A stretch of 64,000 nucleotides of DNA, taken from assembly GCA_937927975.1 (NCBI GenBank), contig CALEZT010000187.1, forward strand, positions 1-64,000. The letters are read 5' to 3'. A program made the translations under genes and the position numbers. Within the stretch, counting starts at the first letter, position 1. Each line of letters starts with the position of its first letter. Below the pieces are notes generated by a model. It searched no databases, was not told the origin of the DNA, and saw only the letters and a program-made list of their open reading frames with translations. The DNA comes from an uncultured Phycisphaerales bacterium. Its GTDB lineage: Bacteria > Planctomycetota > Phycisphaerae > Sedimentisphaerales > Anaerobacaceae. Of the stretch, positions 25,479 to 36,300 are shown in pieces.

Positions 25479-25891
25479 GGTGGTAGCGGCAAGCTTGTTG
25501 GGCTTGTCCCAGGTTGTTGAGATCCCGTGGTTCGAAGTGGAAGCGGACGTGAACGCGTGTTTAGACGCTTGCCCTGGGGCTTCGCCCCAGACCCCCGCCA
25601 TTCTGCGCTTTGGGCCAATAGCATGAGCGAAGAGGACAAGAACGTCGTCGCCCGGGTGACGTAAGGGTCGGGCGGCCGCGAGGCGTCCTCGGGACTTGGT
25701 GGAACAACCGTCAGCACAAGAGGCTTCCGCGGCTACCATGCTGCTGGCGCAATGCGCAAAATGGCGGGGGTCTGGGGGCCGGCCCCCAGGGGATCGCACG
25801 GCCCCCTGGCTCGTCGCCACCGTCGTACGGGAGTGGTCTGGGCCCAACAACTCGGGACGAGCCCAACGAGTTTGCCGCTGCCACCCGGAAC
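25479..25891. repeat. Large imperfect inverted-repeat element, no transposase
   Basis: The 770 bases between the DUF1080 gene and the 26201 gene hold no convincing gene but contain a long imperfect inverted repeat. Outer arms 25479-25527 and 25841-25891 (GGTAGCGGCAAGCTTGTTGG... against ...CAACGAGTTTGCCGCTGCC) match over about 50 bases. Inner arms 25572-25620 and 25745-25793 share CCCCAGACCCCCGCCATT and each hold their own small palindrome around CTGGGG/CCCCAG. The centre, 25624-25737, is unpaired. Both arms encode the same meaningless peptide 'GTSPTSLPLPPG' on opposite strands, which is what gives rise to spurious open frames. It looks like a non-autonomous mobile or structural repeat. Confidence 0.65.
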
Positions 25892-25956
25892 ACGGACTCG
25901 GGGAATCCGCCACCGTACTCCGGCGGCATCCGGGACACAGTTCGCCCGTTTTTTGT

Positions 25957-25986
25957 TTGCATGGGTCCGAGACCGGCGGGCATAAT
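25957..25986 (+). promoter_or_regulatory. Predicted promoter of the 26201 gene
   Basis: TTGCAT (25957-25962), 18 bases, CATAAT (25981-25986). The -35 box is identical to that at 9289, and again a leader of about 210 bases precedes the coding sequence. Two small hairpins (for example GGTGCGG...CCACACC near 26047) lie in the leader. Confidence 0.5.
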
Positions 25987-26200
25987 AGGGGGGAAGGTGA
26001 CTTAAGGGCCTACGGGCAGGTGGAGGCATCCTGCAACGCAGAGAAGGTGCGGTGTCTCCACACCCTTGGTTCGTCACATGCCGGAGGCGGACAAGAAGCG
26101 TTGTCGCGGGACTCCGGAGGGTAGTAGAGAGAGCTGGCGCGGCGGTCTGGACTGTGCCAGGGCTGTCGCCGAGACGAGTTGATTCGTATGCGGAGGTTCT

Positions 26201-27076
26201 ATGATTCATGTGAGAGTGGCTGTCGTTCTCTTGGTGTGCAGCAGCGTCGTGGCGGCGGGAGAGGCCGTGTCGGAGTTCAACGGCAAAATCGCCTATTCCG
26301 GCGGCAACATGGAGGGGGATTGCGGGCAGAATGTCTTCGGGAGCTTCAGTCTGCCGATCGCCGACAACTTCGGCTTCCAGGCCGACGGGTTGTACACGAA
26401 CGTCTCAGATCGCGACTTCTACGGGGCCGGCGGGCACCTGTTCTGGCGGGACTGGGACAAGGGGCTTCTGGGCGTCGCCGGAGCGGTTCTCGACGAGGAC
26501 GACATCGACGCCGGTCTGATCGTCGCCGAGGGGGAGTACTACCTGGACCGGTTCACGGTGACGGCCGCGGCCGGCGTGGCGAACATCGACTACGACGAGT
26601 CGGTTCCTTTCATCGAGTCCGATCCCACGGATTTTCTCGGCAGTCTCGGCCTGCGGTACTATCCGCTCGATGATCTGATGTTCGCCGGGTCCTACGTCTA
26701 CGCATTCAACAACGGCCTGGTCCTGGGCGAGGTGGAATACCAGACGCCGGTTGACGGACTGACGCTCTTTGCGGAGTTCGCCGGCGGCGAGAACGACTAT
26801 GAGCACGCGCTCTTCGGCCTGCAATTCTACCTGGGCAAGTCCAAGAGCCTCATTCGCCGCCACCGCGAGGACGACCCGCCGAGCATCGTGCAGCGGGCCC
26901 TGTACGCCGTCGGAACCTACGGAGCGGAGTACAATAAGCGAGGCCATGACTACGCGGAAGCGCAGGGCACTGAGTACAGCAGCGGCTACGGGTTGATCGC
27001 GGAGCTGGCTTACGTGTCCGGTACGCTTGTGGTCACAGATGGCGGGGGGGTAGACGGCGTTGTTGTTGGCCCTTGA
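26201..27076 (+). CDS. Probable outer-membrane beta-barrel protein
   Basis: A 291-residue protein with a signal peptide (residues 1-19, 'VRVAVVLLVCSSVVAAG') followed by alternating short beta-strand-like segments rich in Gly, Tyr, Phe and Asp ('FGSFSLPIADNFGFQADGLY', 'GAGGHLFWRDWDKGLLGVAG', 'SLGLRYYPLDDLMFAGSYVY', 'LFGLQFYLG'). This pattern is typical of small porin-like barrels. There is no close family match I can name. CGGAGG lies 4-5 bases before the ATG. The last 20 residues (TDGGGVDGVVVGP) follow a run of seven Gs at about 27043-27049, so a length change there would alter the C-terminus; the natural end is therefore uncertain. Confidence 0.65.
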   Translation: MIHVRVAVVLLVCSSVVAAGEAVSEFNGKIAYSGGNMEGDCGQNVFGSFSLPIADNFGFQADGLYTNVSDRDFYGAGGHLFWRDWDKGLLGVAGAVLDEDDIDAGLIVAEGEYYLDRFTVTAAAGVANIDYDESVPFIESDPTDFLGSLGLRYYPLDDLMFAGSYVYAFNNGLVLGEVEYQTPVDGLTLFAEFAGGENDYEHALFGLQFYLGKSKSLIRRHREDDPPSIVQRALYAVGTYGAEYNKRGHDYAEAQGTEYSSGYGLIAELAYVSGTLVVTDGGGVDGVVVGP

Positions 27077-27120
27077 GTGGTTTGCCTTCTCTCTTTCGTC
27101 AATGGAACAGAAGTCTCAGT

Positions 27121-27159
27121 CCCGCGAGGTCATGTCCCACGGGGATGTAACCTCGCGGG
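27121..27159. terminator. Hairpin between convergent genes (possible bidirectional terminator)
   Basis: CCCGCGAGGT (27121-27130) and ACCTCGCGGG (27150-27159) form a perfect 10-bp stem with a 19-base loop, between the 3' ends of the 26201 gene and the universal stress gene. There is no T-run on either side, so termination would be factor-aided, or this is simply a repeat. Confidence 0.45.
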
Positions 27160-27184
27160 TTGAGGCCTCGAAAAATGGCGACCG

Positions 27185-27703
27185 TCAGCCTTGGTATCTC
27201 TTCTGATAACTCAGCGGGATCACGAGGACTGCGCACTCGGCGCGGGAGGCGACCTTCTCCGTGACGTCGCCGAAGAGGGCCTTTTCGAGGGCGCGGTGCC
27301 CGTGGCGGCCCAGGACGATCAGGTCGATCTGCTTCTCGCGGGCGAATTCGAGGATCTGCTGGTGGTCCTTGCCCACGCGGATCTCGACCTTCAGATCCAC
27401 GCCCGCGGGCAGGCGGGAGCGGTAGGTCTGGTCGATCCGCTCGTCGATGTCGCGCCGGGCCTTGTTGTCCACGTCCTCGACCTCGTAGATATAGGTCTTC
27501 CAGAACTGGGCGTCCGACTCGGGGATCACGTGGAGCAGGTACAGTTCGCAGCCCGGTCGGCGACCCGCGGCGTCCACGGCGAACGAAAACGCGAAATCCG
27601 CGTTTTCCGAGAAATCGGTGCAGAACAGAATCCGCTGGAACTCCGTCCTGGCCAGATCGATCGTATCCATCGTTTTCCATGCCTCCCAAGCGTCGGTCGT
27701 CAT
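27185..27703 (-). CDS. Universal stress protein (UspA family)
   Basis: A 172-residue single-domain UspA protein, starting at ATG 27703 or at ATG 27670 (11 residues shorter); both have plausible purine stretches. The fold's first strand is 'FQRILFCTDFSENADFAF', the middle carries 'LYLLHVIPE', and the C-terminus has the ATP-binding-type loop 'LIVLGRHGHRALEKALFGDVTEKVASRAECAVLVIP' split by the G-2x-G-9x-G(S/T) pattern (GRHGHRALEKALFGDVT). ATP-binding members act in stress and starvation responses. It is convergent with the outer-membrane protein gene and divergent from the S9 peptidase at 27921. Confidence 0.92.
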   Translation of the reverse strand: MTTDAWEAWKTMDTIDLARTEFQRILFCTDFSENADFAFSFAVDAAGRRPGCELYLLHVIPESDAQFWKTYIYEVEDVDNKARRDIDERIDQTYRSRLPAGVDLKVEIRVGKDHQQILEFAREKQIDLIVLGRHGHRALEKALFGDVTEKVASRAECAVLVIPLSYQKRYQG

Positions 27704-27920
27704 GCCGCCTGCAAGCGATAGCCGGCCGACGACATTATACAGGAAGCCGGCGATCGGAAACCAGAAAACCGAGACAAAATGTCCCGGCTCATGCGGTCGT
27801 CACTCCTGCGCGGCGGACGGTTGCCCGATTGCGGCCCAGATGGTAAGCTGTGGGCCGCCCGCGGCTGCTGTGGCTGATCGGGCGGAAGTTCACGGTGGCA
27901 GTTCGAGAGTGGATGGCAAG

Positions 27921-30446
<2,526 letters not shown>

Positions 30447-30841
30447 GTTGTATGCCCAAAGTCGTAGAAAACCGCGGGGAGCCTTTCCCTGTGGCTGCCT
30501 TGATGGGCAGGAGGCCAGCCATGGGAGGCTTTCGTTGGAGGATCGACCGCGTTTTGGGGGATGAAGTCGGATTTTGTTGTAGACGAAGGACCGAAAAAAA
30601 GCGATACTGTAGGCCTGAAGGATCATGTGGACTGTGCCGACGCGGTCCGCGCGGGCGATAGACGCCCGCCCGCAGGGATTGGGGGAATGGGGTAGGCCTC
30701 AGAGGGTTTTCACTGGAGGAGGTCTTCAGACCCGCCGATGGATACGGAGTCTTGTGATGGAACGTACTCCGTGGGAAGACTCCGACTGCGCCCGCGTTGG
30801 GGCGCGGCTGTGAGATGGTTCTGAATGGTGAGGATTTTGGC
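30447..30841 (+). other. Intergenic region with hairpin-rich leader
   Basis: No gene seen in these 395 bases. They hold a perfect GCGGGCG-ATAGA-CGCCCGC hairpin (about 30650-30668) and an inverted repeat CGGAGTCTT (30747-30755) with AAGACTCCG (30775-30783). They may form the 5' leader of the 30842 gene; no promoter close to consensus and no known riboswitch was recognised. Confidence 0.4.
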
Positions 30842-32878
30842 ATGACACATCGTGTAGTTCCGTTCGCCTGCGTCGCGACATTCATCGTGCTGTTTTGTCT
30901 ATCCCCTGCCTGGGGCCAACATGACAACGAGACCCCCAGCGAGTTTCCAGGCGTTTGGTATCGGATCCTGATCGACGGCAACGGCAACTACATCGAAGGC
31001 CAGGGCGACGGGAGAGGCTGGTACTACTATCCCGACAGCGACGTCTATCGCATGTGGTTCTACAACGGCCCCTACGACGCCACGCGAAAAGGCTATCTCA
31101 ACTACCATGTGTACACCAAGGCGGTCGATCCGACGAAACCGACCTCCGTGGTCGCGCGATTCGGGTGGACGACCGCTGCGTGGTCCAACCGCAAGCTGGG
31201 GTATCCGCCGGGACCAGACGACATGCCCACCGTGAACGACGAAGCGAAGTACATGTCCGTCGCGCGGGTCTATTCGGTCGAGGGTGTCGTCACCGGAAGC
31301 GCAGAGTCGATCCGCGAGCACACTATCGAAGAGTACAATCCCGAATGGGTCTGCATCGAGTTCGAAGCCCGCAACGCGTACATCTATCGGGGCGCGTTTC
31401 ACGAGTGCCAACCCAAGGGATCCCAGATCGGCGCCTGCTGCAATCGCCAGACGGGGTACTGCTACCTGACGACCAAATCGGATTGTGCGGCCCCGCTGGA
31501 CTGGCTGGGCGTCGGCACCACCTGTGCCCAGTGCACGATCGCCAGCAGCGGGGCAACGGACTATGGCGACGCTCCAGACCAGAACTACCGGACGCTGCGG
31601 GCCAACAACGGGGCCCGGCATACGATCGTTCCTGGCGTCTACCTGGGCAGTTCCGTGGACGGCGAGTCCGACGGCCAGCCGAATGCGACCGCCACCGGCG
31701 ACGACTCTGTCGGGATGGACGATGAAGACGGCGTGGCCTTCAGTTCGACGCTCCAGATTGGTCGGGAGGCCACTGTGAGCGTGACCGCGTCCAGGTCCGG
31801 ATACCTCAGCGCCTGGATCGATTTCGACGGCGACGGCCGATTCAGCGAACGCGAGGAGGCGATCTTCACGGATAAGCCTCTGTTTGGCGGCTTGAATCCC
31901 CTGAGCTTCTCGGTCCCGGCGACTGCTGTTCCTGGTTGGACCTACGCCAGATTCCGTTTCAGCACGCGCGGGTTGCTCAGCAGCTATGGGCCTGCCGACG
32001 ACGGCGAGGTCGAGGATTACCGCGTCCAGATCGTTCAGGTCCACGATCCCAAGATAGTCTCCGGCGCCTCTGAGTTGATCTGGAGTCAGCCGCCGACGCC
32101 GCTGGCGGAAACGCAACCTCACGTCTTCCCGGCCGGCGGGGCCGTCTCTGCACTGCATCTGCACCAGATCGCGGCCGACGACTGGCAGCCTGTGCAAGGC
32201 CGGCCCCTGACCGGCGTGCACTGGTGGGGCACGTTCGAGGGGTGGTTCGAGTCGAGTTTGCCGACCGACATGCCGGTGGCGTTTCATCTGGGCATCTGGA
32301 CGAACGTGCCCGATACCCAGCCGTACAACTTCGAGACGTTCCCCCATCCAGGCACCCTGATCTGGGAAACCTACTGCACCAACTGGACTTGGACGGTGGC
32401 CGGCAGTGAGCCCCCGGAGGTCCCGACCGGCAAAGGACGTACCTGTCTCCTCTTCAGCCACACGCTGTCGCAGGATCGTTGGTTCGAAGTGGGTCCGGCG
32501 GGCGAGGCGAAGGACGGATCGGATTCGAAAATCTACTGGCTGAGCATTTCCGCTCTGTATGATCCGACCAAGACGCCGACTCATCTGTGGAACTGGAAGA
32601 CCCGCTCGACCGTGTCCAACGCAGGCGGGACTTCGCTGCTGACGATGGTGCCGATCTCGAAGGACATGACGTGGCCGCCGGTGCTGGGGTCGCAGTGGCA
32701 GAGCGGGACCACCATGCGGGATCGCTGGGTCAACCCGATCGATATGGCCTTCCAGCTCACGACGTTCGCGCCTCTGGAAACGGACGAACGCACGTCGACC
32801 ACGCCGAGTGTCGATGGAACAGCCGACCACGGGGATCTGGCCATGCTGGCCGCGACGTGGTTGGATCTCGTGCGATAG
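30842..32878 (+). CDS. Secreted GEVED-domain surface protein
   Basis: A 678-residue exported protein. ATG 30842 follows TGAGGA (30829-30834) and opens a signal peptide (residues 1-25, ...LFCLSPAWGQ). Residues about 40-200 resemble the first domain of the 33365 protein (NGNYIEGQGDGRGWYYYPDS). Residues about 239-400 are a GEVED domain (DYGDAPD... DDEDGV... WIDFDGDGRF... DDGEVEDYRV), a beta-sandwich of secreted proteins with a likely Ca-binding DFDGDG loop. A module ending 'PIDMAFQLTTF' (W.QPP..., ADDW..., WWGTF) follows. The C-terminus 'DHGDLAMLAATWL' recalls the dockerin-like tails of planctomycete secreted proteins. Function is unknown; a structural or carbohydrate-related surface role is likely. 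Confidence 0.85.
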   Translation: MTHRVVPFACVATFIVLFCLSPAWGQHDNETPSEFPGVWYRILIDGNGNYIEGQGDGRGWYYYPDSDVYRMWFYNGPYDATRKGYLNYHVYTKAVDPTKPTSVVARFGWTTAAWSNRKLGYPPGPDDMPTVNDEAKYMSVARVYSVEGVVTGSAESIREHTIEEYNPEWVCIEFEARNAYIYRGAFHECQPKGSQIGACCNRQTGYCYLTTKSDCAAPLDWLGVGTTCAQCTIASSGATDYGDAPDQNYRTLRANNGARHTIVPGVYLGSSVDGESDGQPNATATGDDSVGMDDEDGVAFSSTLQIGREATVSVTASRSGYLSAWIDFDGDGRFSEREEAIFTDKPLFGGLNPLSFSVPATAVPGWTYARFRFSTRGLLSSYGPADDGEVEDYRVQIVQVHDPKIVSGASELIWSQPPTPLAETQPHVFPAGGAVSALHLHQIAADDWQPVQGRPLTGVHWWGTFEGWFESSLPTDMPVAFHLGIWTNVPDTQPYNFETFPHPGTLIWETYCTNWTWTVAGSEPPEVPTGKGRTCLLFSHTLSQDRWFEVGPAGEAKDGSDSKIYWLSISALYDPTKTPTHLWNWKTRSTVSNAGGTSLLTMVPISKDMTWPPVLGSQWQSGTTMRDRWVNPIDMAFQLTTFAPLETDERTSTTPSVDGTADHGDLAMLAATWLDLVR

Positions 32879-32896
32879 CCTCCGATGCAATAGCAG

Positions 32897-32930
32897 GCGG
32901 GGCCCAGGCTTGTCCGCGGCCCCGCTTTTT
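32897..32930 (+). terminator. Intrinsic terminator after the 30842 gene
   Basis: GCGGGGCC (32897-32904) pairs with GGCCCCGC (32918-32925) around a 13-base loop, then five Ts. The stem sequence is shared with the minus-strand terminators at 38981 and 42322. Confidence 0.85.
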
Positions 32931-33364
32931 CCCCTCCTCTCCACTCCCAAACCCGTCATCCCTGCGCGCCGGGGAGTATTTTTTTCCGGATTCGTTACAT
33001 TCCCGAGCGGGTCCGGCACATTACTCCTGTCGAGCGATCGCAGAAGAAGCATCCGGCGTCGAATCGGTCGCCGGGATTGTCTGATAACATCGTGTTTAGT
33101 TCTCCAACAACGGCATGGCACACAGGAATCGCGGGAAGGCAGCGTCATGGGAGGCGGTGAAGTGATTTTCACTTCGGGACAGCACTTTTTGCTGGAGCAA
33201 GGGGCTCTCCAGGTCGATCCCACAGGGACGACGTGGAGACAGTCTATGCGTCAACCCCGGCGACGCCGGGTATCCGGCGTTTCCAGGGGCAACGGCGGTC
33301 TTGTCCGCCGTTCCTTGTCGATTCATGGAACTGTGCCCAGCGTCACTTTTGGGAGGTTTTCGGT
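32931..33364 (+). other. Intergenic region and structured leader of the 33365 gene
   Basis: No gene seen. Three perfect or near-perfect hairpins precede the start: GAAGTGA-TTT-TCACTTC (33159-33175), CCCCGGCGACGCCGGG near 33255-33270, and AACGGCGG-TCTTGT-CCGCCGTT (33291-33312). They may be part of a long structured 5' UTR. I could not match them to a known riboswitch class. Confidence 0.4.
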
Positions 33365-36300
33365 ATGAGCTGGATGAAGGAAATGCTCAAGAGGCGTGTG
33401 ACTGCGGTGGTCTTGATGGCTTTGGTCGCAGGAGGCGGGACCGCCTTGGCTGCCCAAGGCTCTTTCACGCTGGAACTGAACAATCAGGGCAACTTCGTCC
33501 GTGGCGGCGGCACCGGGTTCAATCTCGGGAGTTGGTACTACTACGCCGGGCCGGACTGGTGGGCCCAGTGGTTCCTCAATGGCCCGGTCGATCCGACCCA
33601 GAAGATGGTCATCGAGGTGGACTTGACGGTTTCCGTACTCGATCCGATGTCCGCCACGAGCAGCTTCTTCGAGGCCGCGGTCAACTGGACGAAGCTGCCC
33701 TGGACGGACCGGACATCGCCTCCCCTGCCCGACACCAAAGACCCCTCCCAGGACAGCACGAACATCGCATCCCGCGTGGTTGCCGAGCGAACGGAGATCC
33801 GCGAGACCTATTCCTTCGGCGCCAGCACGGAGATCGCGGACTTCTGTCCGGCCTGGGTCTCGATCGATCTCCGCGGTCGCAACATCATCGTCGAGGGGCG
33901 CATCCGCTATGAGTGCGTCGCCAAGACCGGCCAGGTTCTGCCGAGCGGCAACCGCGACTTCGGCGACGCCCCGGAAGGGGTGATCGCGTACCCGGACGAG
34001 GGCGTCGTGGGCCTGTTCCCGACCTGCATCAGCGTCGGTCCGTCCTCCTGGATTGAGCATAACAGCCAGGGAACGCTGTACTTCGGTCCCAAGGTGGACC
34101 TTGAGGCCGACGGCAATGGTGGCCAGTGCCCGACCTTCGCGCCCGACCAGTACAATCGCGACGAAACCGTCAACGACGGCGACGCCGGCCTGCTGAAACC
34201 CCGTGCGTACACCATCAAGGGCACGCCAGGCTCGCAGACCGTCTCGGCCATCGTCTTCTCCGGCCTGGAGTCCATTGGCAACGCCTGCCTGAACGCCACC
34301 TGGGGTTCGACGATCGATATCGAGGTGCACAACACCACTCGAAGCATGGCTTATGTGAACGTCCTGTTCGACTGGAATCACGACGGCATCTGGCAGGGTT
34401 CCTCCGCCTGCAGTGGCGTGAGTGTGCCGGAGCACGTTCTGGTCAACTTCCCGGTGCCCGCGGGCTTCGAGGGTCCACTTTCGGACCTGGGGCCGGGCGG
34501 CTTTACGATCGGACCGGTTTCGGGTTACGTCTGGGCCCGCTTCACCATCACCCATGAGATGGTGGGCAAGGACTGGAATGGCGACGGCGTCTTCTCCAAC
34601 GGCGAGACCGAGGACTACCTGCTCCACGTCAAGGAAGCCCTCAGATTCTGCACCTGGGAAACGGGCGACGCGCACGCGATGCACTGGGCCCAGTTGCCCG
34701 ACACGCAGGCCACCGGCATCGACGTGGACCTTCGGTGGTCGAGTCTGGCCGAGGATTTCCGCGCCACGCAGAACGGGCCTTTGACCGCGATCCACTTCTG
34801 GGGTTCGTTCAAGGACGACGTGCTGCCCACCTTCGGGCTTGACAGCCTGGTGTTCGAGATCAACATCTACTCGAACAAGCCCGCCACCAGTTCCATCCCC
34901 TGGAGCCGGCCGGATAAGCTGCTCTGGACCCGCCAGATCGCGAAGTACCGCTACGATGTCAGCGAGATCACCAACAACATCGAGGAAGGCTGGCTCGAAC
35001 CGAGCACCCGGGTTTTCGAGAACGAGAATCATAAACGCACCTTCCAGTACAACATCTGCCTCGACGGGCAGGACACTCTCTTCTCCATGACGCTCGGCAC
35101 GACCTACTGGATCGAGATCAAAGAGGTCCCCGCCGTGGACGCGAAGTACCAGTTCGGATGGAAGACGACCCGGCGTGCGTTCCAGACGGGCGGCAACGCC
35201 ATCTGGCGGAACTCCGAGTACGACTGGACTCCGCTGACCTATCCCCTGGGCCATGAGTCTGCGGGCAGGGCGATGGACTTGTCGCTGGTCATCGTGGGGA
35301 CGGCGCAGAAAGACATCGATTTCGGCGATGCTCCCGACCCGACCTATCCGACGAAGCTCGCCAGCGACGGCGCTCGACACTACATCTCGCCTAACGTCTA
35401 CCTGGGTCGGACGGTTGATGGAGAATCGGACGGCCAGCCCAACGCGACCGCCACCGGCGACGACAATGCCGGCGCGGCCGACGAAGACGGCGTGGTCTTC
35501 CTCACCGACTTGATCCCCGGCGAATCCGCCACCGTGCAGGTAACCGCTTCCACGCAGGGGTATCTGAACGCCTGGATTGACTGGAACGCCGACGGCGACT
35601 GGGGCGACGCCGATGAACAGATCGCCACCGACAGATTGCTGTCCGCAGGCGTCAACACACTGACGATTTCCGTGCCCGCGCGAGCCAAGACAGGCAGGAC
35701 CTTCGCGCGCTTCCGCTTCAGCACGGTCCGCAACCTGCGATACAACGGTCTGGCCGCGGACGGCGAAGTGGAAGACTACCAGGTTCAGATCGTCGAGGCG
35801 TTCGTGCCTCTGGCGCCGCTGGACCAATCGAAGTGGTCGCAGCCGCCGATCGAGCAGGACCCGACCGCCGGGACGCCGGTCTTCTGCGGATGGGATCAGC
35901 CTGCGTTTGTCTCGATCCCCTCGCTGTTCAGCACCGGCACCTGGTATCTTCCCGCGGACAACTTTCGCTGCATCGGCAGCATGCCGGTAACGAGCGTCTC
36001 CTGGTGGGGTTCCTACCAGCAATGGACGGGCGACAAGGCCCCGAGCGCAAAGCCCGCCTCGTGGCGGATTGCGTTCTGGAGCACCGCCAAGGCCGACAAC
36101 CGCTATGCCTTCAGCCGACCGGATAAGTTGCTCTGGGTTGTCACCGCGACGCCCGACCGAGTCCTGGAGGAGAGAGCAGGCGTCAGCCAGTTCCCCACGC
36201 ATTCCTCCGACACCGTGTTTCGGTACTCCCTGGACCTCAGGTCCACCGAGTACTTTCGTCAGGGCAACTATCTGACGAGCACGCAGGACCGCGTGTTCTG

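Noticed and set aside
25479..25891. Insertion sequence
   Set aside because: The inverted repeats are there but no transposase frame or clear target-site duplication was found, so only a repeat element is claimed.
25358..26209. Several open frames of 90-158 codons in the spacer before 26201
   Set aside because: They fall on the inverted-repeat arms and give the same peptide from opposite strands, so they are repeat translations rather than genes.
27043..27049. Frameshift at the G7 tract near the end of the 26201 gene
   Set aside because: A shift would only alter the last ten residues; without a homologue the correct end cannot be decided, so it is noted but not called.
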